Positions 25,297 through 33,042 of a DNA stretch of 37,098 bases are shown here, one piece after another (the first letter of the stretch is position 1; each line of letters opens with the position of its first letter). Below the pieces are notes generated by a model. The model searched no databases, was not told the origin of the DNA, and was given only the letters and a program-made list of their open reading frames with translations. The DNA is from JANQGH01 sp039177555 (lineage in GTDB: Bacteria; Pseudomonadota; Alphaproteobacteria; DSM-16000; Inquilinaceae), in NCBI GenBank assembly GCA_039177555.1, contig JBCDFV010000044.1, positions 1 through 37,098 on the forward strand, read 5' to 3'. A program made the translations under genes and the position numbers.

Positions 25297-25908
25297 ATGT
25301 CGGTGATATCCACGCTGGACCAGTTGGAAGCGATCTACGGCCATCCGGTGGAGGCCGCGACAGCCAAGGAGGTCGACCGGATCACGCCGCACTATCGTGC
25401 GTTTATCGAGGCCGCGCCCTTCGCCGTGCTGGCCACCGCCGGTCCGGAAGGCTTGGACTGCTCGCCGCGCGGCGACGGGCCCGGCTTTGTCCGGATTATT
25501 GACGAGCGGACCCTGATGATGCCCGACCGGCGCGGCAACAACCGTGTCGATTCGCTGCGCAACATCATCCGCGACCCGCGCGTGGCGATCCTGTTCATGG
25601 TGCCGGGCGCGGGCAATACCATCCGGGTGAACGGACGCGCGCATCTGAGTGCCGAGCCCGACCTGTTGGCGTCATTCGCGGTCAACGGCAAGGCGCCGCG
25701 CAGCGTCATCGTGATCGCAACGGAGGCGGTCTATTTCCAATGCGCCCGCGCGATCGTGCGGTCCGATCTGTGGAACCCGGCGGGCCATGTCGATGCCCGC
25801 TCCTTGCCGACACCGGGGCAGATCCTGGCGGACCTCAGCGACAACCGGGTCGGCGGCGAGAGTTATGACCGGGCGTGGCCGGAACGGGCGCGACGCACCC
25901 TTTGGTAG
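25297..25908 (+). CDS. Pyridoxamine 5'-phosphate oxidase-family flavoprotein (MSMEG_1061 type)
   Basis: A 203-residue split-barrel FMN protein. Conserved blocks are FAVLATAGPEGLDCSPRGDGPGF, then TLMMPDRRGNNRVDSLRNI, then DPRVAILFMVPGAGNTIRVNG. These residues line the FMN site in this MSMEG_1061-like subfamily, which is distinct from true PdxH. A redox or cofactor role is likely, but the substrate is unknown. The ATG at 25297 is preferred over the ATG at 25285 because gagga lies six bases before it. It is divergent from the TPR/GT gene and convergent with the DUF3891 gene nine bases downstream. Confidence 0.87.
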   Translation: MSVISTLDQLEAIYGHPVEAATAKEVDRITPHYRAFIEAAPFAVLATAGPEGLDCSPRGDGPGFVRIIDERTLMMPDRRGNNRVDSLRNIIRDPRVAILFMVPGAGNTIRVNGRAHLSAEPDLLASFAVNGKAPRSVIVIATEAVYFQCARAIVRSDLWNPAGHVDARSLPTPGQILADLSDNRVGGESYDRAWPERARRTLW

Positions 25909-25917
25909 GCCCGCGGA

Positions 25918-26652
25918 TCAGGCGGCGTCTCGACGAAGGGTGATCGTCGGCCGCCACGAACCGACGATCTCGGTGTCGTCCACCAGAACGCCCGCAACGT
26001 CAAACGTCATCTCGTCCCGGTCGAAAAACCAGGGCTCGGCGGAGAACAAGCCATTCGGCAGCCGCTTGACCGTGGCGGTTTGGCGATTTGGAAGCCTGAG
26101 CGCACGCTGAGATTCCGAACCGACACCGATAACGTAAAGGCTGAGGCTGTCGAACAGCCGGAGGCACGTCAGGGCCGTTTCGGCGTGGCCGGCGCGGTGC
26201 GACGGGTCGCGCGCCAGCCAGTCGCACAGCCATCGCCCCCGCTTGGCCTCCCGCCGGTCCGCCCAGGCGCGACCGATCGGGCGCTCGGCCCCAGTCTTCA
26301 ACGTCGCGAGATAGGCGAAATGGCCGGCGACCGTCCAGCCGGACAGAACGCCGAAGCCCTGGGCACGCGCGATCGAGCGTCCCCAGATCGCCAGCGCCTC
26401 GTCGACCGTCATTTCGTCGAAAGTGCGGGGCCGATTGTTCGCGGCGTCGATCTCGATCGCCAGATCCCGCTCCTGCCAGCCGTCATCGTGGTGGTCGATC
26501 GCGCAAAGAACCTCCGATTTGACCGCATCGGGCAGGCCGGACAACAGGGTCGACCGCTCCGCCAGATCGAAGGACAGCCGCGCGTGGTCGACCTGCCGGA
26601 CGACACCCCAGCGTTGCGCGTCGCCTTGTCGATCCAGCGCCACCTTGATCAT
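25918..26652 (-). CDS. DUF3891 family protein
   Basis: 244 residues. The start region MIKVALDRQGDAQRWGVVRQ and QVDHARLSFDLAER, then AIDHHDDGWQERD, match the DUF3891 pattern, including the paired His/Asp residues (DHARL, DHHDDGW) that suggest a metal-dependent HD-like hydrolase site. Function is unknown. It has no signal or membrane segment. The ATG at 26652 is used; upstream in-frame sequence is Arg/Cys-rich and not coding-like. Another ATG at 26667 cannot be excluded. Confidence 0.75.
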   Translation of the reverse strand: MIKVALDRQGDAQRWGVVRQVDHARLSFDLAERSTLLSGLPDAVKSEVLCAIDHHDDGWQERDLAIEIDAANNRPRTFDEMTVDEALAIWGRSIARAQGFGVLSGWTVAGHFAYLATLKTGAERPIGRAWADRREAKRGRWLCDWLARDPSHRAGHAETALTCLRLFDSLSLYVIGVGSESQRALRLPNRQTATVKRLPNGLFSAEPWFFDRDEMTFDVAGVLVDDTEIVGSWRPTITLRRDAA

Positions 26653-26909
26653 ACGGCGTCCATCCATCGCGTCGGCTGGGCGCAGCGGCGGTCCCGAATG
26701 CCCGCGCCAAAACGCCCGGCTGCGTCGATGCTTGTCATGCGTGCAAGGTAGCGCGCCGCGCCGACGCCGACAGCAACAAACGTCGCGAAACGAAAGGAGC
26801 GGCGCCGAAGACGGCATGTTATTGCGCCGTTCAGCCCAACCACACGCATTACGCGATTCTCGTCAGAGTGTGCTAGCCTTCAGGTGACTCAGCTAGCGGA
26901 GGCTTTGCC

Positions 26910-27743
26910 ATGCTCGCGGGCGCACTGATCGTCTGGTTTATCCTGACCGGACTGTCCGTCCTTTTCGTGGTCTACGATTCCGTCACCAACGGCGTCACCA
27001 GTTGGGTGCAGCGCGCGGCCTGGATCCTGGTCACGATCTATACCGGGCCGATCGGCGCCTTTGTCTACTTGCTGACCTGTCGCCGCCCCTTCCCCGGCGG
27101 CCATGACGCGTTCACCCGGCCGATATGGAAGCAGGCGATGAACAGCGAGATGCACTGTGTCGCCGGCGATGCCACGGGCATCATGATCGCCGCCGCGATC
27201 GTGCCCGTCTTTGGCCTGGCCAATGGCTGGGACGCAGTGCTGGAGTATATCGCCGGCTTCGCCGTGGGCCTGTTCATCTTCCAGGCGTTGATGATGCGCG
27301 GCATGTATGACGGCGATTACTGGCGCGCGGTGCGCAAGACCTTCTTCGCCGAAACCGTGTCGATGAACCTGGTGATGACCGGCATGCTGCCGACCATGAT
27401 CATCCTGGCCGACGCGATCCCTAGCTCCGAAAGCCCGCTGAACGCCGCGTTCTGGTTCCGCATGGGCATCGCCACCATCGTCGGCGGCATCTTCGCCTAT
27501 CCGATCAATTACTGGCTGGTGAAAAACCATCTGAAACATGGCTGCATGACCCTGCCCGGCGCCGACGGCCCGGCCCATGGCCTGGGGCACCGGTCGCCGG
27601 AGGCCGAGGGCGAACACGGCGGGATGCAAATGGGCGAACTGTCCTTCGGCGCGGCGATCGCTTGGATCGCCGGGACCTACGTCATCCTGCTGTTGGTGCT
27701 GTGGCTGACCAGCCTGTGGGTGCCGATCAGTTTCGGGGGTTAG
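26910..27743 (+). CDS. DUF4396 family membrane protein
   Basis: 277 residues with about six predicted membrane helices, starting LAGALIVWFILTGLSVLFVV. The family signature EMHCVAGDATGIMIAAAIV lies near residue 80-98, and MSMNLVMTGMLPTM follows in a later helix. A loop with histidines (KHGCMTLPGADGPAHGLGHR) precedes the last helix, so metal binding is conceivable; DUF4396 proteins often sit near copper or cytochrome genes (from memory), which is not obvious here. The ATG at 26910 has ggagg about nine bases upstream. It stands alone between converging or unrelated genes. Confidence 0.85.
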   Translation: MLAGALIVWFILTGLSVLFVVYDSVTNGVTSWVQRAAWILVTIYTGPIGAFVYLLTCRRPFPGGHDAFTRPIWKQAMNSEMHCVAGDATGIMIAAAIVPVFGLANGWDAVLEYIAGFAVGLFIFQALMMRGMYDGDYWRAVRKTFFAETVSMNLVMTGMLPTMIILADAIPSSESPLNAAFWFRMGIATIVGGIFAYPINYWLVKNHLKHGCMTLPGADGPAHGLGHRSPEAEGEHGGMQMGELSFGAAIAWIAGTYVILLLVLWLTSLWVPISFGG

Positions 27744-27862
27744 CGATCGGGACGTGGCGTTTCGAGACTGAGACACCGAAGGTCGCCAGCAGGTGCAGTT
27801 AACCGCCGGGCCACAGAAGCAAGATGTTCACGATGACGACGACAATGTCCGCTTCGCGCCCG

Positions 27863-28381
27863 TTATAGACGTCCTGGAACATGCCGATAGACCAGATCAC
27901 CTGGATCTTGCGGCCGCGCATGTTCGTCAAGCGTGGCGCCGAGGCGTTCAGCGAGACGGATCGACCGCGCGTTGTCTGAACCGATGTAACTCACCAATGT
28001 CTCCAATTTGCGCACCTGAAAAGCCCAATCGCGCATCGCGACAGCGGCTTCAAACGCGTACCCCTTGCCCTCGGCCTCACTGTCCAGCTGCCAGCCGAGT
28101 TCCGGCTCCGGGAAACGTGGGCCTTGGTTGATCTCAATTTGCCCAATGCAATGCTTTGCCTCTCGAAGTTCAATTGACAGATTACCGACGCCAAAAAGCT
28201 GCCAAAGCGCGATCCCATGGCAAAAGGCGCCCCACGCGTACGCGATTGAATACGGTCCGCCCATGTGCTCGGCGCGATCTGACGTCATCACAGCCGCGAA
28301 ACTCGGCCAGTCTGCGAGCACAGGTTCCCGCAGTATAAGACGATCGGTCTCGATGATTGGGGCGATCTTCATGACAGCCAA
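27863..28381 (-). CDS. GNAT acetyltransferase (RimJ/RimL-like)
   Basis: A 172-residue N-acetyltransferase. IIETDRLILREPVLADWPSF is the usual start of the RimJ/RimL subgroup, CIGQIEINQGP is the central strand, ELGWQLDSEAEGKGYAFEAA holds the acetyl-CoA pyrophosphate loop (Q/E-G-KGY-A), and NARSIRLAERLGATLDEHA is the C-terminal helix. It transfers acetyl from acetyl-CoA to an amine; the substrate is unknown. ATG at 28381 or at 28372 may be used, as neither has a strong ribosome site. It lies isolated, with about 160 bp of featureless sequence to the VOC gene. Confidence 0.85.
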   Translation of the reverse strand: MAVMKIAPIIETDRLILREPVLADWPSFAAVMTSDRAEHMGGPYSIAYAWGAFCHGIALWQLFGVGNLSIELREAKHCIGQIEINQGPRFPEPELGWQLDSEAEGKGYAFEAAVAMRDWAFQVRKLETLVSYIGSDNARSIRLAERLGATLDEHARPQDPGDLVYRHVPGRL

Positions 28382-28547
28382 TCCGTTCAGGCGTGCATCT
28401 ACCTATCTGCCACCGCGTCCCCATCATGACCAGCCGCCTTGTCCGCATTCCGGACTTCTGCATCTTGTGCCTCGATGGCGGACAAGGGGAGCGACCGACG
28501 GTCGATGTCGGTCGACCCAATCAAGACGAAGCCTCGATCTTCGGCGT

Positions 28548-28976
28548 CTAAGACGACGTCACCGCTTCGGCACTGTATTGACCGCGGAACTCCTCGCTCG
28601 GCGGTATCAGTTTGATCACGTCGATCAGCACGCCGTTGGGATCTCTGGTCATGAAGTGGCGCTGGCCGAAAGATTCGTCACGCAGGGCCAATAGGATGGG
28701 CAATCCCGCGCTCGTGGCGCGCTCGAACTCCGCGTCCACGTCCTCGACCTCGAAATTGATCAGAAGGCCCGAGACGCGTCCGCGTCCGCTTTCGGGAACC
28801 GTCTCGTGATCGCCCTGCAGGACGGCGATGTTGACCTTTGGATCTTCGGTTGACTGCAGATGAACGTACCAGTCGCTCTCAAAGCTCGGCGCAAAGCGGA
28901 AATGGTCGCGGTAGAAGTTGGCCGTGCCGGTCACGTCATCGGTCATGATCACCGGATAGAACTGGGTGCATTTCAT
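28548..28976 (-). CDS. VOC (glyoxalase/bleomycin resistance-like) protein
   Basis: 142 residues. The paired beta-alpha-beta-beta-beta units are visible: FYPVIMTDDVTGTANFYRDH in the first half, then LLINFEVEDVDAEFERATSA, with QRHFMTRDPNGVLIDVIKLI in the second. This is typical of VOC proteins acting as metal-dependent lyases, dioxygenases or drug-binding proteins. The start at 28976 is set by a perfect aaggagg eight bases upstream; an ATG at 28997 lies before that site. It is divergent from a TetR regulator with a palindrome in the shared 68-bp gap, so it is probably the regulator's target. Confidence 0.85.
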   Translation of the reverse strand: MKCTQFYPVIMTDDVTGTANFYRDHFRFAPSFESDWYVHLQSTEDPKVNIAVLQGDHETVPESGRGRVSGLLINFEVEDVDAEFERATSAGLPILLALRDESFGQRHFMTRDPNGVLIDVIKLIPPSEEFRGQYSAEAVTSS

Positions 28977-29027
28977 GGCTTTCGCCTCCTTGCTCATTTA
29001 CATACACTCTGCATGAGAATGAAGTAA

Positions 29028-29044
29028 ACATACAGGCTGTATGT
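29028..29044 (+). promoter_or_regulatory. Palindromic operator between VOC and TetR genes
   Basis: acatacag g ctgtatgt is a perfect 8-1-8 inverted repeat whose last base touches the TetR start codon at 29045. A second half-site (catacactct, 29001) lies 28 bp upstream. Binding here would block both divergent promoters, giving TetR autoregulation and repression of the VOC gene. For the VOC strand, tttact and tgtatg lie 16 bp apart just inside the palindrome as possible -35/-10 boxes. Confidence 0.75.
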
Positions 29045-29650
29045 ATGCAAGAGCAATCCGTCCGACGCTCGAACACCGAGCGTACCGAGGCGACGCGCAC
29101 CGCCCTGGTCGCCGCCGCGCGGTCGCTGTTCGTCGACAAGGGCTATGCGGAAACCGGCACGCCGGAGATCGTCGCCAAGGCCGGCGTCACGCGCGGGGCG
29201 CTCTATCACCATTTCGCGGACAAGGCGGACCTGTTCCGCGCGGTGGTCACGCGCGAGGCGGCGGCGGTGGCGGCGCAGATCGAAACCGAAAGCGCCGACC
29301 CCACCTCGGCTCTCGACGCCCTGACCTCCGGCGCCGATGCCTATTTCGCCGCCATGGCGGCGCCGGGCCGGGTCCGTCTGTTGCTGCTGGATGGCCCGGC
29401 GGTGCTGGGGCATCGGGAGATGGCACACATTGACCGGAAGGCGGGCGGAGAGGAGTTGCGCGAGGGCTTGGCCTTTGCCTTGCCAGCCAACGACCTGCCA
29501 ACGGCAACAATGGATGCGCTGGCGGACATCCTGTCAGCCGCCTTCGACCGCGCGACCTTGGCGACGTCCGAGGGCGCGCCTGCGGCGGACTACCGGCACG
29601 CGGTTCGACGGGTGCTTGACGGGCTGATCAGGGCTGGCGAACAGGCATGA
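29045..29650 (+). CDS. TetR family transcriptional regulator
   Basis: 201 residues. The N-terminal helix-turn-helix is clear: RTALVAAARSLFVDKGYAET, then TPEIVAKAGVTRGALYHHFADKADLFRAVV (about 17-68), the classic TetR pattern. The C-terminal helices (AMAAPGRVRLLLLDGPAVLG) form the ligand pocket; the ligand is unknown. The start ATG abuts the operator and has no Shine-Dalgarno, so the mRNA is probably leaderless or nearly so. Its stop overlaps the next gene's start (ATGA), so the double GNAT gene is in the same operon and presumably under the same control. Confidence 0.92.
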   Translation: MQEQSVRRSNTERTEATRTALVAAARSLFVDKGYAETGTPEIVAKAGVTRGALYHHFADKADLFRAVVTREAAAVAAQIETESADPTSALDALTSGADAYFAAMAAPGRVRLLLLDGPAVLGHREMAHIDRKAGGEELREGLAFALPANDLPTATMDALADILSAAFDRATLATSEGAPAADYRHAVRRVLDGLIRAGEQA

Positions 29651-30693
29651 CCGAGCCGGCACTGATCATCCGGCTGGCCGACCCGAACCGGGACCAGGCC
29701 GCCCTGGGCACGCTGTTCCAGCAGATGGCCAGCCACTACTTCCCCGGCCGGTCCTACACGCAGGCGGATGCGGCGGCGCTGGTGGTCGAGCGCCTGAACG
29801 CCCATCCGGGCTGCGAGGTGTTGATCGCCTGGCGTGGTGGCGCGCCGCTTGGCTTCGCGGCCTTCTCGGTGCTCTTCCCCGCCAACGGACTGGAGGCGCA
29901 ACTCTTCCTGCGTGATCTGTTCGTGACCGAACGAGCGCGATCGCAGGGCATCGGCGAGCGTCTGTTGCGCGCGACGGCGGCCTTGGCCGTCGACCGGGGC
30001 TGCCGTCGTTTCGACTGGACGACCGCGACATCCAACCCCGGCGCGATGGCCCTCTACGACAGGCTTGTCGGTCAGCGACTTGACGAGAAGGTCTACTACC
30101 GTCTTGAGGGCGACGCCCTTGCCGACTTCGCACGCGGCCACAAACTGGCCGACGCCGAACCGGCGATTGCCCCACGGACCATGGAAACCGAGCGGACCTT
30201 GATGCGCCCGCACCGGGTGGAAGACTTCGAGGATGTCGCCGCCATGTGGGCGGAACCCGCCGTCGTCCGATACATCAGCGGCAAGCCGTCGACACGCCGC
30301 GAGTCCTGGGCGCGCCTACTGCGCTATATCGGCCACTGGTCCGCGCTTGGATACGGCTTTTGGGCCGTTACCGACAAGCAGACGGGTGCCTTTCTCGGCG
30401 AGGTTGGGTTTGCCGACTTCAAACGTGACCTGGACGCGTCGCTGGACGGCATGGCAGAAATGGGCTGGGTTTTGAGCCCGGCGGCACACGGCCGCGGCCT
30501 GGGGACTGAAACGGTACGCGCGGCGGTCGCATGGGGCGATGCCCACCTGACGCAGGGCCACACCTTTTGCATTATTGATAGCGACCACACAGCGTCCATT
30601 CGCGTCGCCGAGAAGGCGGGGTTCCGACAACAGTCGCGCATCAGCTACGAGGGCCAGCCCACGTCGGTGCTTGTGCGGCAGCACCCACGGTGA
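29647..30693 (+). CDS. Double-domain GNAT acetyltransferase (GNAT-GNAT fusion)
   Basis: 348 residues containing two acetyltransferase domains. Domain 1 (about 5-160) has FLRDLFVTERARSQGIGERL as acetyl-CoA loop (R-Q/x-x-G-x-G/A) and SNPGAMALYDRLV. Domain 2 (about 178-345) begins METERTLMRPHRVEDFEDVA, a RimJ/RimL-like start, with GWVLSPAAHGRGLGTETVRA and HTASIRVAEKAGFRQQSRIS. Each half is nearly the length of a normal single-domain enzyme, so this is a fusion of two GNATs from different subgroups. It overlaps the TetR stop by four bases. The substrate is unknown; co-regulation with TetR/VOC suggests detoxification. Confidence 0.88.
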   Translation: MTEPALIIRLADPNRDQAALGTLFQQMASHYFPGRSYTQADAAALVVERLNAHPGCEVLIAWRGGAPLGFAAFSVLFPANGLEAQLFLRDLFVTERARSQGIGERLLRATAALAVDRGCRRFDWTTATSNPGAMALYDRLVGQRLDEKVYYRLEGDALADFARGHKLADAEPAIAPRTMETERTLMRPHRVEDFEDVAAMWAEPAVVRYISGKPSTRRESWARLLRYIGHWSALGYGFWAVTDKQTGAFLGEVGFADFKRDLDASLDGMAEMGWVLSPAAHGRGLGTETVRAAVAWGDAHLTQGHTFCIIDSDHTASIRVAEKAGFRQQSRISYEGQPTSVLVRQHPR

Positions 30694-30757
30694 CCATAAT
30701 CCGGCGCTTGCCTCGCCGCGTAACAGGGAATGCGGTTCACAACTGAGGGTGCCCGTG

Positions 30758-31795
30758 ATGATTGACGCCAAGACTGTTCTTGTAACCGGCGCCTCGGGGT
30801 TCATCGCCAAGCACATTTGCCTCAAGCTGCTGCAGGCCGGTCATCAAGTCGTCGGATCGGCCCGGTCGGAGAGACGGGGCCAAGAGGTCGTCGCCGCGAT
30901 GACGGCGCATATGACCTCCGACGCCGACGTCGATCAGCGTCTGAGCATGGTAACGCTCGATCTCGACAGCGATGCCGGGTGGGACGAGGCTATGCGCGGC
31001 GTCGATGTCTTGATGCACACCGCGTCGCCCTTTCCTTTGGAACAGCCCAAGGACGATCAGGACCTGATCCGACCGGCCGTGGACGGCACGCTGCGGGCCC
31101 TGCGCGCCGCCAAGTCCGCCGGCGTCAAACGGGTGGTCCTGACCTCGTCAATCGTCGCGATCGTAAGCCGAGACCTGCCGCCTGGAAGAACGGCTTATGA
31201 CGAAAGCGATTGGTCCGACCTCGACTATCCCACGGCCACGCCCTACGTGAAGTCGAAGACGCTGGCAGAACGGGCCGCTTGGGACTTCGTCGAAAAGGAT
31301 GCGCCGGAGATCGCGTTGACGGCGATCAATCCCGGCCTGGTGCTGGGTCCGCCGCTGGACGGGCACGTTGGCGCCTCGCTGCAGGTGGTGCAGCGCCTGC
31401 TGCGCTCCAAGGACCCTGCCCTGCCAAACTTCGGCTTCGGCAGCGTCGATGTGCGCGACATCGCCGAAATGCATGTGCGCGCGCTGTCGAAAGACGCCAG
31501 CATCGGCCAGCGGATTGCCGGCGTGGACCGGTTCTTCTGGTACATCGACATGGCCAAGACGCTGGCCGCCGCCTATCCGGACCGCAAGATCACCACCCGC
31601 CGGGCACCGAACTGGCTTGTCAAGGGGCTGGCACTGGTCGACAAGCCGATACGAACCATCCTGGCGGACCTGGACCAGAAGCGCGAGGTATCCAACCAGC
31701 GGGCGCGCGAGCTGCTGGGCATGGAGTTCCTGGATGTCGAGCAAGCCTTACGAGACGCCGCCGACTATTTGATCGCCCACGGGCTTGACCGCTAG
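30758..31795 (+). CDS. NAD(P)-dependent extended SDR (dihydroflavonol-4-reductase-like), copy 1
   Basis: A 345-residue oxidoreductase of the extended SDR/epimerase group. VLVTGASGFIAKHICLKLLQ is the Rossmann TGxxGxxA site; VDVLMHTASPFP, VVLTSSIVAI and the catalytic TPYVKSKTLAERAAW (Tyr-x-x-x-Lys) follow. LTAINPGLVLGPPL is typical of DFR-type aldehyde or ketone reductases. The ATG at 30758 has gaggg upstream; a GTG one codon earlier is possible. A paralog follows 59 bp downstream in the same direction. Confidence 0.88.
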   Translation: MIDAKTVLVTGASGFIAKHICLKLLQAGHQVVGSARSERRGQEVVAAMTAHMTSDADVDQRLSMVTLDLDSDAGWDEAMRGVDVLMHTASPFPLEQPKDDQDLIRPAVDGTLRALRAAKSAGVKRVVLTSSIVAIVSRDLPPGRTAYDESDWSDLDYPTATPYVKSKTLAERAAWDFVEKDAPEIALTAINPGLVLGPPLDGHVGASLQVVQRLLRSKDPALPNFGFGSVDVRDIAEMHVRALSKDASIGQRIAGVDRFFWYIDMAKTLAAAYPDRKITTRRAPNWLVKGLALVDKPIRTILADLDQKREVSNQRARELLGMEFLDVEQALRDAADYLIAHGLDR

Positions 31796-31854
31796 GCGTG
31801 GTGATGTCTGTTGTTCGGTCGCCAGGCGAGAGAGCAAGACGCTATCGTTAGGGG

Positions 31855-32910
31855 ATGATCCAAGGCCAGACGGTCGATCCGCCAAGCACTGTCTTTGTCA
31901 CCGGTGCGTCGGGCTACATCGCCAAGCATATCTGCCTGAAGCTGCTGAACGCTGGCTATCGTGTCGTCGGGTCCGTGCGTACACCGGCCCGGGCGCATGA
32001 AACCCTGATCGCGGTCCGGCCCCATCTCGACGACGACGCCGATAGCGACGACCGGCTGTGCCTGGTGATGCTTGATCTCGACGACGATGCGGGCTGGCAC
32101 GACGCCATGCGCGGCGTCGACGCGCTGATCCACACCGCCTCCCCCCTGCCCCTGGAACAGCCCGACGATCCGAGCGCGATTGTGCACACGGCCGTCGATG
32201 GTGCCTTGCGCGCAATGCGGGCAGCACAGACGGCCGGCGTCAGGCGGGTGGTGATGACGTCTTCGACCGCCGCGATCATGAGCCAGGATCTGCCCGCTGG
32301 CCGGACGGTGTACGACGAAACGGTGTGGAGCGATCCTGACCATCCATCGATCACACCCTACGCGAAGTCAAAGACGCTGGCGGAGCGGGCGGCTTGGGAT
32401 TTCGTCGCGCGCGAGGCGCCAGGCCTGAAGTTGACCGCGATCAACTCCTCCTTCGTCTTGGGCGCGCCGCTGGATGACCATCTCAGCGCATCGATCAAGG
32501 TGGTTCAGCGCCTGCTTCGGGGTAAGCACCCCGCCCTGCCCGATCTCGGCTTCAGCTGCGTCGACGTTGGCGACATCGCGGAAATGCATGTCCACGCCTT
32601 GACGACACCGGCCAGCATCGGGCAGCGCATCATCGGCGCCGACCGTTTCGTGCATCTTGTGGAGATGGCCAAGATCCTGGCGGCCGCATATCCGGACCGG
32701 CGGATCGTGACGCGCCAGGCACCGGACTGGCTGATACGGCTTATCGGCCTTTTCGACAAGCCCGTGCGATCTCTGGTTCCCAGGCTCGGCGACCGGGACG
32801 AGGTTTCGACCGGGCGGGCCGAAGACCTGCTCGACATGACCTTCGTCGACGTGGAACTCAGCATCCGTGCGACAGCCGACTTCTTGGTCGCGCGCGATCT
32901 CGTCAAATAG
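31855..32910 (+). CDS. NAD(P)-dependent extended SDR, copy 2 (paralog)
   Basis: 351 residues, collinear with the preceding SDR over its whole length and more than half identical by eye: VFVTGASGYIAKHICLKLLN, VDALIHTASPLPLEQP, MTSSTAAIMSQDLPAGRTVYDE, the catalytic TPYAKSKTLAERAAWDF, and SFVLGAPLDDHL. It arose by tandem duplication. The start is uncertain, since aggggATG leaves almost no spacing for a ribosome site. It keeps all catalytic residues, so both copies are probably active, perhaps on different carbonyl substrates. A 132-bp gap precedes cydA. Confidence 0.87.
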   Translation: MIQGQTVDPPSTVFVTGASGYIAKHICLKLLNAGYRVVGSVRTPARAHETLIAVRPHLDDDADSDDRLCLVMLDLDDDAGWHDAMRGVDALIHTASPLPLEQPDDPSAIVHTAVDGALRAMRAAQTAGVRRVVMTSSTAAIMSQDLPAGRTVYDETVWSDPDHPSITPYAKSKTLAERAAWDFVAREAPGLKLTAINSSFVLGAPLDDHLSASIKVVQRLLRGKHPALPDLGFSCVDVGDIAEMHVHALTTPASIGQRIIGADRFVHLVEMAKILAAAYPDRRIVTRQAPDWLIRLIGLFDKPVRSLVPRLGDRDEVSTGRAEDLLDMTFVDVELSIRATADFLVARDLVK

Positions 32911-33042
32911 ATAGACGCCGGAGGACGCACTTTTTGCGTGCGACATCTTGGAAGCCCCTTAAGGTGGCATGGCGCAGTGCAATCAACTACTATCTCGGTC
33001 GACTCAGGCGACGAAACCCCAGGTCGCGCATAAGGTGGCGCC

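Noticed and set aside
26649..26817. Longer N-terminus for the DUF3891 protein
   Set aside because: Residues upstream of the ATG at 26652 are Arg/Cys-rich and unlike the family, whose members begin near the MIKV-type start.
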